Source: Blattamonas nauphoetae (Eukaryota > Preaxostyla > Oxymonadida). From it: a stretch of 64,000 bases of DNA. Below, one piece after another: positions 37,261 to 47,900 of the stretch. The stretch is from positions 1 to 64,000 of the forward strand of contig JARBJD010000371.1 of the NCBI GenBank assembly GCA_033064195.1, written 5' to 3'. The stretch's first letter is position 1, and each line of letters opens with the position of its first letter. The position numbers were made by a program, and so were the translations under genes. The notes beneath the pieces were generated by a model, which was given only the letters and a program-made list of their open reading frames with translations, was not told where the DNA came from and made no database searches.

Positions 37261-37848
37261 GACAGGACAAGTAGGACATGCCGACCCAAGGTAAGAACTG
37301 AACCCCACCCCGCTCTCATTGTACACAGACCAGCACTTCCTGCCGCTCTTCTCGCCCACACCGCACACCCCTCCGTCGGCAGCGGACAGCAACACAGACC
37401 GCTCTCGCCCCTCGTCGCCCACACTCACAAACCCCCTTTCGCCTCCGAAGGACCACGCGAACTTGAACGAGCCACCGAGTCCTGTTCTTGTGACGATGCA
37501 CCGGTTCTCGCGCGGGAATGGGATGCGCTCGCCGCAACACTCGAAGCCAGCCCCAAAGTTGGTCTCGCTCCCCACAACCCCTCCCACACCCTCCCCCTCT
37601 TCACCATAACACGAAAGTGTGCATTCTGCGAGTGTGAAGAAGATAACACCGACAACATCCGTCGCGAAGGGGAAGGCTGTGGCTGCGAGGCAGAAGCGCC
37701 ATTTCTGATTGTTTCTCCGATCGGATTGGGTGGATCTGCCGTCGTGGTCCGTTCCCTTTCTTTTGGTTCGTGTCCCATCCTCTTTCTTCCTCCGCGTTCT
37801 GTTCTGCTTCGAAGCTCGTCATCATTTGGCTGTCCTGTTCTGCGCTGA
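37261..37848 (+). CDS. Unrecognised ORF without clear start, GC-rich
   Basis: A frame of about 195 codons without an ATG runs from just after a TAG to a TGA at 37846-37848. It contains an Ala/Leu/Glu-rich central part (REWDALAATLEASPK) and a Cys-rich segment (CAFCECEEDNTDN, then GCGCEAEAP). A GTAAGA near 37290 and an ACAG near 37326 could mark a tiny intron. Composition is clearly GC-richer than its surroundings. It is probably part of a captured host gene. No function can be given. Confidence 0.35.
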   Translation, partial: DRTSRTCRPKVRTEPHPALIVHRPALPAALLAHTAHPSVGSGQQHRPLSPLVAHTHKPPFASEGPRELERATESCSCDDAPVLAREWDALAATLEASPKVGLAPHNPSHTLPLFTITRKCAFCECEEDNTDNIRREGEGCGCEAEAPFLIVSPIGLGGSAVVVRSLSFGSCPILFLPPRSVLLRSSSSFGCPVLR

Positions 37849-38516
37849 ATCTCGCTGTAGCTTTCTGTTCTGGCAGTGTCTTTCTCTGTGCGTCCTGCCC
37901 TTTCTTGCCTGTACATGAGACGATAGAGATTCGGGGGAGGGGATCTGAGGCTATTATCGTTTTACCCATTCTTTACCAGTTTCTGAGCCTATTTTCGCGA
38001 ATATTTTGTTTTCTTGATTGCTTGTGACATGCACTGAATGAATTGAAGACGTGATATTGTCTTGTTTCCGAAATATTGGTTGGTGAAGTGTTCAAAAACA
38101 AACTGGATTTGTGCAGCACAGGAGTTGGGGATGACTTACTATCTGGTTCCAGCAAACAATGAAATCCTTATCATTTGAATCGAGTGCGTTTCAACCGTCC
38201 AACCAATCTGGGGATGGCAGCAGAGAATGACGAGAATTGGATGGCTTCAGCATTCTTGATCTCCGCTTCAAACTTCAGCTGCGTCGCAAAATATGTTCAC
38301 GGAAGAACAAATTGTTGTTCCAGATCGAGTTGTTCCTGTCTGCACGGATCTTTCTACAAGTTCACATTAACAACCATCTGCTGTTCGATGAGACCTCGTT
38401 CGGCGTTCTTTGCAAGAAATGGGTTTCTTTTGGTTTTGTCTCATCTGTTGAGAAAATAGTGGGGGCAGTCAGGGACTAAGTTTTCTTCAAATCGAGTGCG
38501 ATTCAGTGTCGATTCG
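37849..38516. other. No recognisable gene
   Basis: Short frames only (for example 38175-38459). No repeat, RNA gene or domain was noticed. Confidence 0.35.
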
Positions 38517-39640
38517 TTATTGTGCCAGTGGAGACCCCAAAATGAGCATTTGAGTTGTCAGTGTATTCATACCCAACCATGTCATCACATCGAGTGATCC
38601 GAAATAAATTCGCTGTGGTTTCGTGTGCAAAAAGGAGAATGTTGTTTCCAACTCCAAAGAGTCATCAAGACCTTCCTCTCGCAAGCTGGCCATGATGTCC
38701 TTGCTTCTCCTTTGCACTTCGGGTTTTGCGTCCTTCCACATCAACAGAGTCCATCTCAGGTACGACAGGCCTTGATCGATCATTTCAACGGTGGTGAAGT
38801 GAATGAAGCAATTTATGATGGCGACAGAGAGAGGGGGGGCAGCATGAAAGAGTGAATTTCTTCGTAGAAAAGAGCGCATCGCATTGGCTCCAGAAGCAGA
38901 GTCATAATGCTGGATGTCGGATTGTGGATGTCGAATATGGAGTAGTGACGACAGATGAATCTCAGAAAACCCTCAAGTGGAACAAGGAGATCCGAAAAGA
39001 TGATGTGGAAGAACTGAAGTTGTTCTGGAATCACAGAAAAGTCCCTAAAATAGATGGAGTCGCCGAGTTGAGAGAGACAGCGAACAATGATTCTCACGAG
39101 AAGAATTATGTGTTGAGGCTTCAGATGATTCTCTTGCTCGCAGAATGAAAGCGGAGGAGTCAGAAGAATTCGGCTTCCACAAGTTTGAGTCGGTCACGAG
39201 TGTCGGCCATTTCTAGTGTTGTATCCAGAAATGAAAGTGCTGAAAATGATATTGTTTCATTGCTACAGGATAAAAGGGAGACCATTGCTTCTGCGAACAG
39301 TCGACAGGTTCGATTCGGTGATGGGACGAGGTCAAACAGAATCTCGCCGCAAGTGAACAGTTTCTTGGGCCCAGGTGCAAGTTTGTCCAGCAATCGGCAG
39401 GCCTTTCGGGTTTCAGACTTTCCAAAGACGGCTCCTTCTTTCACAAGTGTCACAAGTGAGAGAAAGACTGGAGATGCATCAGAGATGTTGGTGATTCGAG
39501 ACAGGTTGACTGTGAAGAATGGTTGCGGCAAATCTCTCGTGTCCGGTTGGGAAAGATGCGATTAAAAGAGATTCTGTGTGGGAAGGGAGCTGGGTCTGTA
39601 CGAGAAGAGGGAGTGGAAAAGATCGGATTCATTCCCTTCG
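38517..39640 (-). pseudogene. Oxymonad-type helical-repeat (ARM-like) protein fragment, frame-broken
   Basis: Three minus-strand pieces follow one another in the right order but different frames: 39531 to 39160 (VFLSLVTLVKEG start, then AMVSLLSCSNETISF, ALSFLDTTLEM and DRLKLVEAEFF), 39097 to 38813, and 38879 to 38517 (RWTLLMWKDAKPEVQRRSKD, then REEGLDD and LGMNTL). Leucine-rich helices of about 40-residue period with the phrases FLDSL, R-LVKA and M..EG-ED resemble a large hypothetical family I associate with Blattamonas and relatives, possibly ARM/HEAT-like. An N-terminal part may extend to about 39918 in another frame. It is a remnant carried by the transposon and opposite in strand to the other cargo. 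Confidence 0.5.
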
Positions 39641-39974
39641 GTCTCTTCTTGATATGCCCCTGCTGGAAGACAAAGTGAGGTGCACACGTGGTTAGCCAGT
39701 TGCCTTGTCTCCGCTTTGTTTGCTGGTGTTGCGTTCTCTCGATGCCAGTCGTGGATCTGACGGTTAACGTATGGTTGAGAAGGAAGGGGAGGCGGTGTGA
39801 GATTGCAGTTGGCTGAAATGGAGGAATATCCTTGGGACTCTGTTGGTTTTGGGACAGGGATTACTGAAATGGCACCTGTTTCGGTGAAAGATAATCGCGT
39901 CGATTTGCACAACTCCATTCTTGCTCTGTTTCATTGTATCATCTCATGATTCATTTTTGTGATTGTTGGTACAG
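39641..39974. other. Transposon interior next to the right TIR
   Basis: A minus-strand frame (39918-39562, 118 codons) overlaps here and may be the N-terminal side of the helical-repeat remnant. Otherwise nothing is seen. Confidence 0.3.
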
Positions 39975-40415
39975 AATATATCCTGTTGAAAGGGCGGTAT
40001 ACACCAGAGAGAGGAGAGTTAAAGAGAAAGTGGGATGATCCGATTCAAAAAAAGGCCAATTCAATCCAATTGTCGAACATTACTCATCCGATCATGAATA
40101 CTGCAATAATTTCACAAAAATATGAATGATCACGTCAGAAAAATCCTGTTAAGAAAAAAGTTGGAGATCCCGGGATTCGAACCTGGGACCCAACAGTGGA
40201 AGTCTTTGTATCTACCAACTCGTCCATTTGTACAATTTTTTTTTGATCAAACATCCACACCGATAAGGTTTAAAAAAACCAACTTTTTTTGCAGATTTCC
40301 AACGGTCGTTCAGATTTCCAACGGTCGTTCAGAAAACCAACGGTCGTTCAGAAAACCAACTGCAGTTCAGAAAACCAACTGCACTCGAGAAAACCAACTT
40401 CAAATTGAGGCAGCC
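39975..40415 (-). repeat. Right terminal inverted repeat of the 11.3-kb element
   Basis: Reverse complement of 29139-29558, with one extra 19-bp subrepeat that explains most of its greater length. The tip reads GGCTGCCTCAATTT on the minus strand against GGTCATCTCAATTT at the left end. Confidence 0.92.
40160..40233 (-). other. tRNA-like pol III cassette inside the right TIR
   Basis: Inverted copy of the cassette at 29301-29374, with intact A-box-like and B-box sequences and the A-run (T-run on the minus strand) beyond it. Its near identity to the left copy, in sequence not needed for transposon ends, suggests the two TIRs are kept alike or are young. Confidence 0.55.
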
Positions 40416-40424
40416 CTCGGTCAC
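40416..40424 (+). repeat. 9-bp target duplication, right copy
   Basis: CTCGGTCAC directly after the right TIR. From here the R4 reading frame continues exactly as in the uninterrupted units. Confidence 0.85.
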
Positions 40425-41798
40425 TCGGTCACTCCTCGAACATCGGCCAAGCTTCTTGGTACGATCGTGACCAACGACCAGCAAACCAGAGACAACTTCT
40501 TCATGGAGCGAGTGGAGAGAATCAAGTCGACGCTTCCCAAGGTCTCCCTCCTCAGTCACCAAGCACACTTGCATCTCCTCCGTCAATCCATCTCCTCCAA
40601 ACCCCTTCACATCCTCGCCACCACCTTCATCTCAGAGGAAGCCCTCATCTCCGCAGACACCACCATCACCTCCCACCTCTCAAATCTCTTCAACATCCCT
40701 GATTCCCAACAGTTCCTCATCCACCTCCCAATCAAAGAAGGAGGACTCGGCATCCCCTCATTCGTTCAGACAGCCCTTCCATCACTCATCTGTTCACACG
40801 CATCGCTCCACCCAGAGATGTGGGAAGCCGATCACATCCAGAGAGCGAAGGTCGACCTCGAGTCAAGGGACACACAGCCATCCTTCTCGACTTCGAAACC
40901 AGTAATGAGGATGATCACACACTTGACGAAGGAAGAGTACGATGCAGCGAGACAGGGTCAGAAGCAGTTGAGAGAGCTCATGACGAAGGAGGAAACAGCA
41001 GCGAAGCTGTCATTGCTGTCCGTCCACCAACAGAACAAGCACAATGTGATCAAGTCAGCTGAGAATCAGAAGTGGCGGTCCACACTTCCAGTAGACAGGT
41101 ACCACAAGATAAACAACAACGTCTTCAGGTGCGCGCTGGACAATCTCTTTCTGAAACCTCCCCTCTCCTTCTCGGAGGCCACCCGTTTCAACATGGACTC
41201 CAACCCACACACACACGCACCCACCCAACTCCGTTGTCCTGCATGCCAGTGTGAAATGCTGGAAGACCACGCCGGCTGCTGCAAGCGAACCAGCAGTGAG
41301 AGACTCGCAAGGCATCACGCCATCAAGTTCCTGCTTGCGCAGACACTCAAGGAGATCCCGTCAATCACCGTGAGAACCGAGACCAAGATGGGAAGAGACG
41401 ATGAAGATGCAAATGAAGAAGCAAACACAATAGCCGATCTTCAACTCAGAGTCACCACTGGCTACACCAAACACCGCTTCGTCCGAGACATCCTCGGAAT
41501 CAAAGACGATGGCCAAAGGATCCTTGAGTTCGGACTTGATCTCGTGATACCACAAGACTTCACAAGCAGATCACACACGCAGAGAGGGATGATGGACCCG
41601 AAAGGCAGAGTCAAGGAAGCAGAGAGGAAGAAGGAAAGGAAGTACAGCAGAGCGGGCCAAAGCCACACAGTCATCGGCATTGGCTTGAGCGACCACGGCC
41701 ACTCAGGCCCCAACGCCTCACTCTTCTTCGACTTCATCAAACAGCTTGCTATCGAAAGGAAGATACCCAACCCACTCCCCATCTTCTTCACCCAAGTA

Positions 41799-42005
41799 CA
41801 GCTCGACTAGTTCTGAAATGCATTTTAATTTTTCAGAAATAGATTTTAATTATTCAGAAATGAACATAATTGTTCAGAAATGTACTTTAATTTTTCAGAA
41901 ATGAACATAATTGTTCAGAAATGAACAGAGATTGTTCAGAAATGAACAGTGATTCTTCCCAAATGAACAGTGATTTTTCTGAAATGAATACTAATTTTTC
42001 ATAAA
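41799..42005 (+). repeat. Left TIR and subterminal repeats of the mariner-like element
   Basis: After the 19-bp perfect end, about nine imperfect copies of a motif close to TTCAGAAATGAACA recur every 16-22 bp. They match the inverted set at the right end and are candidate transposase-binding sites. Confidence 0.85.
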
Positions 42006-42065
42006 TGAAGGATCAAAATGAGTTGTCCAGATGCAATTTAGAAGCTATATTCAGGCTTCTGAAAA

Positions 42066-43697
42066 ATGAAAAAGGTTGATCGGACCCTTAAATTGTCTAA
42101 AAAAATTACGCGTAGCCATTTCCAATTGCGACATCAGATGATAAACGGAGAAGATTTTTCTGGAAAATCATCGCGAAATTTCATGGAACGCTCCTTTTCT
42201 CTCATCGATGATGAATCTGAGACTGACGAGTCTCAAAACTCATCGATCACCGAAAGACAAATACAATACCAATCTCTCAACGAATCGGATGGATGGTTCT
42301 TTGGTGATGAAGTTGTTGATTGTGAATCTGGGATGGAAAGTCAGCAGGATGGGCTTCTCACAGGCGGATTCAGTCAGGATTTTATTCGAACAAGTCTCAA
42401 ACGATCGAAAGATGAACTTCGAAGACTCTTGCCAGAAAGAATTGAAGCAGTTGATAGTGCAAGCCCACCTGAACCTCTTATTCCACAAGATCCTCATGAG
42501 TTTGTTGAACTACCAGCTCCTCAGAAGATGAAACGTGGTCGTCCAACTTCTCGTCCTGCCCCAAAGCCCCGACGATCATACACCATTCTCACGCCTCGTG
42601 AACGCGAATTGGTCCTCGATGAAGTGAAGGAAGGGAAGAAGTACGATTTGATTGTCGAAAAGTGGAACATCTCGAAAGGAACAATCAACAACATCGCATC
42701 TGGAAAACCTGCTCCCAAGCCTCGTGGGGGAGCAGTCTATCGAAAAATCACTCCAGAAATTTCACGATCAATGAACGATGCAATTCTTCAAAACCCACTC
42801 TTGAAGGGAGAAGAACTCAAAACTCTCGTCGAGGAGAATCATGGAACATCGGTTGCAGTGTCGACAATCAATGCTCACCTAACTTCACCAAAAATGGTGG
42901 AACACGGGTGTACAAAGTTCACTGTGAAGAAAGTCGAACTGCTCCAACACGAACGCAATTCGGAGGAAACAAAGGACGCGAGACTCGACTATCTTCAGCG
43001 ATACGCAACAACATTCTCTCAAGGTGGATTTGCTGTCTACATCGACGAAACTTCCTTCAACAAGACCTGCTTCCAAAATCAAGGTCGTGCTCCAATCGGT
43101 CAGCGTTGCCTTCAACGAGTTCGTCGATTGCAAACGGAAAATCTCACTGCAATCACAGCGATCTCTGAAGCGTGGGGTGTTGTTCATGTGACGTGGGTTC
43201 AAGGAACTGTGTCTGCTCTTGAATTCCAACATTTCCTCCTCTCACTTTTTGAGTCCCTTCAAAGAAGAACGAATGAAAGCTGCACACTGATTATGGACAA
43301 TGTTGGCTTGCACAAGACGGATGAGGTGAAAGAGCTCATCAGATCGAAAAATTACACAACTCTGTTCACTCCACCAAATTCATGTGAGTTGAATCCGATC
43401 GAGTACGTCTTTGGCATGTGGAAAGGTGGGAGTTCGATTCCTTCTCATGTCAGAACAGAGGATCAACTGCGGATTCATCTTTCGGAATCTCTCAGTGCAA
43501 TTCCTCATCGGAAGATATCCGCGGCCATCAGATTTGTGTCTCTCAGACTTCATCCAATTGTCGCTCGCCGAGGTGATTTGGCTCTCAATCGAACACAAGA
43601 ACAGTTCAACCGCGATTCGAACGGCCCACATGCTCCAAGTCCGCAAGCAATCATGCCACCAGACCACGGACCACGAGTGGAAGAACCTGAAGAATAA
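42066..43697 (+). CDS. Tc1/mariner-superfamily transposase, DD34E
   Basis: The 543-codon ORF has an acidic Ser-rich N-terminal extension of about 150 residues, an AT-hook-like basic stretch (KRGRPTSRPAPKPRR, about 155-170), a helix-turn-helix region (about 172-215, ending ISKGTINNI), a second helical DNA-binding part and a DDE catalytic domain. Visible catalytic positions are D327 (VYIDETSFN), D411 (LIMDNVGLH) and E446 (ELNPIEYVF). The last two are separated by 34 residues, the Tc1-type spacing. The enzyme would cut and paste its own element at TA. Tc1 transposases are usually near 340 residues, so the extension is notable. The start at 42066 is the first ATG of the frame; inner ATGs would shorten the extension. 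It ends with TAA at 43695-43697. Confidence 0.93.
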   Translation: MKKVDRTLKLSKKITRSHFQLRHQMINGEDFSGKSSRNFMERSFSLIDDESETDESQNSSITERQIQYQSLNESDGWFFGDEVVDCESGMESQQDGLLTGGFSQDFIRTSLKRSKDELRRLLPERIEAVDSASPPEPLIPQDPHEFVELPAPQKMKRGRPTSRPAPKPRRSYTILTPRERELVLDEVKEGKKYDLIVEKWNISKGTINNIASGKPAPKPRGGAVYRKITPEISRSMNDAILQNPLLKGEELKTLVEENHGTSVAVSTINAHLTSPKMVEHGCTKFTVKKVELLQHERNSEETKDARLDYLQRYATTFSQGGFAVYIDETSFNKTCFQNQGRAPIGQRCLQRVRRLQTENLTAITAISEAWGVVHVTWVQGTVSALEFQHFLLSLFESLQRRTNESCTLIMDNVGLHKTDEVKELIRSKNYTTLFTPPNSCELNPIEYVFGMWKGGSSIPSHVRTEDQLRIHLSESLSAIPHRKISAAIRFVSLRLHPIVARRGDLALNRTQEQFNRDSNGPHAPSPQAIMPPDHGPRVEEPEE

Positions 43698-43794
43698 ACT
43701 GCTTCATCAATCATTCACCACACAAGAGTGTTTCCCTTCGTTCTGTCAGTCTTTTCTAAAACGAGTGGTCTCAAAAATAAATCCGAAAAAGAGC

Positions 43795-44007
43795 CGTTCA
43801 TTTCTGAACAATTACTGTTCATTTCCGAATAATCATTGTTCATTTCAGAAAAATCACTGTTCATTTACGAATAATTCATGTTCATTTCTGAAAAATTAAA
43901 ATTCATTTCTGAACAATCATGTTCATTTCTGAACAATCAAAACACATTTCTGAACAATTATGTTCATTTCTGAATAATTAAAATACAATTCAGAACTAGT
44001 CGAGCTG
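43795..44007 (-). repeat. Right TIR and subterminal repeats of the mariner-like element
   Basis: About nine copies of TGTTCATTTCTGAA-type motifs in inverse orientation to the left set, ending in the perfect 19-bp terminal sequence. Confidence 0.85.
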
Positions 44008-44807
44008 TATCAGTCATCATGGAACTCGTTCGCTCCCACATGGAACAGACATACATCAAGACGCTCAGCCATCTTGCTAGGAGGAAGGAAGAAGAAAGAA
44101 AGCGCACTGTTGGGATCGAAATGGACATGGAATCATTCAACCTCATCACTTCAGTCACCGGAGACTCACTCCACAACACTTCAATCACACTCATCAACAA
44201 CACTACACACAACAACCCCACACTTCACAAGGCAAACACCACACATCACCTTCAAATCACACCACCTCAACCCATCACCTCACCATCCCCCCACTTCACC
44301 TCACACACCGGAGCACCAAACACCCCCACCTCCCCTCCCCGCCACTCCACTCCCCTCACCCATCACAGCAACGCCCAACCCAAGACTAACACAAACCAAA
44401 CTTCGTCTAGGAAAGGGTATGTTGCTGCAGATGGACGGCGGAGATTCGAAACGCAGAATATAGAAGAAGACGAAGGCAAACAGGACGAAGACGATGCCTA
44501 TTGCAAGGAAGAGAAGGGCCAGAAGGAAGGAAAGAAGGAAGGACATGATCAAGAGAAGCCCAAAGAAGGAACAACGGAAGACAGAGACAAGGAGGAAGCA
44601 GAAGAAGTGGCACAGCGCGAGAGAAACAACCGAGTGCCTGGCCTCGGCACCGGACCGCCAGCAGGAGTCCCTCTCTACCCCCCAAACTCATTCTTTTCCC
44701 TTCTCCCATCTCCCCCCAGGCTTTGCGAGCAGAGCGGATCGAGCGAGAAGCACAAAAGCACAATCATCAAGCGCCCACCAGACAATAGAAAGCATAAGTC
44801 AGAATAA

Positions 44808-44970
44808 AACCAATTTCACACTCTTTATTGTTCATCTTAGTTTCCATTCTCATCTCATTTGATCCAGCCCACTTCGAAATGTACCCCATTCCCGGCATCG
44901 AGGTTCGTTTTTTCGCCTTTTTGCACCCCTTTTTGCACTCTCCGTGCTCTAACTAACGTTTTCCGAGAAA
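44808..44970 (+). promoter_or_regulatory. R4/R5 junction, 163 bp
   Basis: Same layout as the other junctions; it has C for G in the TTTTTTCGCG stretch, a variant shared with the junction before R7. Confidence 0.6.
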
Positions 44971-47900
44971 ATGGAGTCTCCACATCATGATCCGACCGAA
45001 AAAAGTGTCGATCATGTTGATCGCACCAAAGCCGGTCAATATGGCACTCTCCCTCCTCATGACCACGATCAACCGTGCAAAAATGCCTCGCCTGAGAACT
45101 GCACCTCTTCTTTTTCTCATACACTGCCTTCGACACCCCCAACCAACCCCTCCCAACACGATGCTCCAAACTCCTCACACCACCCACCCCTCACCTCACC
45201 CTCCCGCATTTCTTCAGTTATATTTTCGCAAGAAGCAGACACCTCCTTCTCTGCACCTATTCCGTCGATACGAACACAGTCCAGACAACTTTCATCTTGT
45301 CAATCCAACCATCGTTCATTTACCCCCGCATCGGCCAAACAAGCCGTATCACTCGATTCCTATCCATATTCTCCATCCCACCAACAGCGTCACTATCTTC
45401 CCAGATCCCCCTATCCTCGAAACGTCCATTCGAATCGGATCGTTCTCTCCTCCCCAACCCGTCAACAAAACTCGTCCATCCTCCCCTCTGACGATGCGAA
45501 ACAAGATCCTTGGTGGGGGTCGGGACTGGCTCCTTCCAGTTTCCACCCATCCACCACCCCTCAACTGCCCTCATCCGACCGCCCCCCACGACCACCTAAA
45601 TACCCCCAACCGCCCCGACAACTCACTCTCCGACAATCCAGCATGGAGAGAGAGGAAGAGGCCTTCGACGAAAGTCACAATGAACCAACCATCAGCGAAG
45701 CAACAAAAGAAAGAAAAACGAACAAAAATTCCGAGCGATTCGGACTACAAAAGATGATCGGTTCGATTGGAAACTTCTTCTCGTCCAGAGCAAAGAAAAA
45801 AGAAAAATCACAACAGCAACTGGACAATCCTATCGCTCAGCCCAGAGCCGAAAGTGGAAAGAAGGACAAAGAGGCCACTTCAATTCAGGTGGGAAAGGAA
45901 GACGGTCTGGAGGAAGGAGAAACAGTAGAGGAGGAAGGAGAGACAGGAAACTTTCAAAATAGAACAGAGGAAGAGGAGAACACCAACCATTCTCCTAGCC
46001 AACCAAACTCTTCATTTGAATCCTCGCAATCGCCCCCATCCTCCCCAATTCAGCTGAAAAGAACGCTTCGTCAACGGGACCCGGTGACAAAGCAAGCAAT
46101 CACCGGGAACCGCCTCAAATCGAACTTTTCACACCCACTCAACTCAACATCCTCCCAAACTCCCAAAGAAAGACAGAAACAATCCCCAAAACTCCCAAAC
46201 CGTCGCCGTCCCCCAAAACGAGTCGGAAAATCACCAGTTCCGATCCATCAACCTCCTCTCACTCCAATCAGTCCATTACCTCTCGTATACGACTCAGACA
46301 TCGCAAACCAATTCCTAATGAGCTTAAAGAGTGAGACAGGGAGGGAGAGACAGAAACAGAAAAGAAGGAAGGGCAGAAAGAAACCTCAACTCGACAGCGA
46401 ATCAAACGATACCTCCGACTCAGAAAATCAGTCCCTTGGGTCCATTAGGAGTAGAAAGAGAGATTGTCCCACGCCGGCCTCTTCCTCTTCACAGGAAGAA
46501 TCCACAACCTCGGCATCCAACCAAACACTCTCTCAACAGCCAAACAGCACCAATTACCAATCAAATGACAATACATCTGCAAAAACTGGAACAGTAGTCA
46601 TTACAACTCAAAAAGTGACCGAAGGAGGAACGGAAACGGAGGAACAGAAGAAAATCGAGAAGAGACAAAGACAAGTCGAACAACTCAAGAATCATATCCT
46701 CAGAAGAGTCAAAGCAACACCAATAGCTGAAAGCTCAACGCAAACCGAAGCAACGAACCCACAACAACTCAAAAAGACAGGAAACGTCCAGATGACAATG
46801 GACAGCTTCTTTGAGGTCCAAAAGCGAACAAGCCCTCCTCTAGAGCAAACCGAACCACCCCTTCCACCACACATCGTCAACCAACTCTATCAACCAACGT
46901 TCATCACAAACAACATCGACTTCACCAACTCCTTCAACTCCACCACCAACATATTCACAGTGTCGCAACCGACGATGAACATGTTCTTCGAAACGGAAGA
47001 GGAGGGAATGGCGAAAGATGAATGGGAAATAGAATGGCTCGGAGGGGACATCGACTCAAACGGAATCCAAGAAGATGAACAAGCCAAACAATACCAATAC
47101 GAGAACGACTTCATCAGAAAGAGGGACATCGCACTCAATTGGGAATGGCAACATGGGAATTCGCCTGAGATGGGATTTACAACAGAACACTTTGGGAAAA
47201 CGGAGAATGAAACTGAAATGAGCGGGAAAAGGGAATGTGGGACAGATACGATGGTGAAAGTGGAGAGCGGGCTGGATATGATTGGGAAAGTGGAGAGCGA
47301 GTCAGTTGCGATTAGGAAAGTAGAGAGCAGGACAGATTCGATTGGGACAGTGGAGAGCGGGTCAGAAATGATGAAGAAAGTGGAGAGCGAGTCAGATACA
47401 ACGGGAAAAGTGGAGAGCGGGTCAGATGGGATTGGGAAAGCGAAGAGCGAGTCAGTTGCGATTGGGAAAGTGGAGAGCGGGTCGGAGACATTGCGGAAAG
47501 TGGAGAGCGGGTCAGATACAACGGGGAAAGTGGAGAGCGGATCAGCTGCGATTGGGAAAACTGAGAACGGGTCAGTTGCGATTGGGAAAGTGGAGAGCGG
47601 GTCAGATACAACGGGGAAAGTGGAGAGCGGATCAGATACAACGGGGAAAGTGGAGAGCGGATCAGCTGCGATTGGGAAAACTGAGAACGGGTCAGTTGCG
47701 ATTGGGAAAGTGGAGAGCGGGTCAGATACAACGGGGAAAGTGGAGAGCGGATCAGCTGCGATTGGGAAAACTGAGAACGGGTCAGTTGCGATTGGGAAAG
47801 TGGAGAGCGGGTCAGATGGGATTGGGAAAGTGGAGAGCGGGTCAGATACAACGGGGAAAGTGGAGAGCAGGTCAGTGACAAGGGGGAAAGTAGAAAACGG

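Larger units (their letters stand above)
29139..40415. mobile_element. 11.3-kb long-TIR DNA transposon carrying host gene fragments (MULE-like, non-autonomous)
   Basis: The element has inverted repeats of 420 bp (left) and 441 bp (right) and a 9-bp target duplication, the usual combination for Mutator-like elements. I found no transposase. The interior holds remnants that look like host genes: a Gln/Pro-rich gene, a PFOR fragment, beta-helix-like repeats, a dual-specificity-phosphatase-like domain, a Cys-containing ORF, and on the minus strand a helical-repeat gene of oxymonad type. This suggests capture of host sequence, as in Pack-MULEs. Polinton affinity is unlikely, since no polymerase, integrase or capsid gene and no 6-bp duplication is seen. 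Superfamily assignment rests on terminal structure only. Confidence 0.75.
41799..44007 (+). mobile_element. Tc1/mariner-like DNA transposon, apparently intact
   Basis: The element is flanked by TA on both sides (41797-41798 and 44008-44009) where uninterrupted units have a single TA. The ends are CAGCTCGACTAGTTCTGAA and its reverse complement, followed by about 200 bp of subterminal repeats on each side. A single ORF encodes the transposase. No internal break was noticed, so it may be an active or very recent copy. Confidence 0.93.
23728..44807 (+). pseudogene. R4 polyprotein, interrupted by two insertions and one G-run change
   Basis: The first 749 codons end at a GGGG to GGG change near 25801. 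The frame then runs from about 25800 to 29138 and covers the minisatellite and the reverse transcriptase through YLDD and the GLTLNPTKT motif. The 11.3-kb element interrupts between the palm and the thumb. The frame resumes at 40416-41798 (thumb, CPACQC knuckle, endonuclease-like E, D and D positions) and is interrupted again by the mariner-like element. It ends with 44010-44807 (Thr/His/Pro-rich and charged C-terminus). The uninterrupted protein would be about 2,527 residues, the longest of the family here because of its 27 minisatellite units. Confidence 0.85.
23728..44970 (+). mobile_element. R4: retrotransposon unit split by two DNA transposons
   Basis: Without the two insertions and their target duplications (11,286 and 2,211 bp) the unit is 7,746 bp. 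That is 6,936 bp plus its 810-bp minisatellite, the same core length as R2. The pieces are 23728-29138, 40416-41798 and 44010-44970. Apart from the insertions and one G-run change the copy is in good condition, so both transposons arrived recently relative to the spread of the array. Confidence 0.92.

Noticed and set aside
29139-40415. Polinton/Maverick
   Set aside because: No polymerase, integrase, protease or capsid-like gene, and a 9-bp instead of 6-bp duplication.
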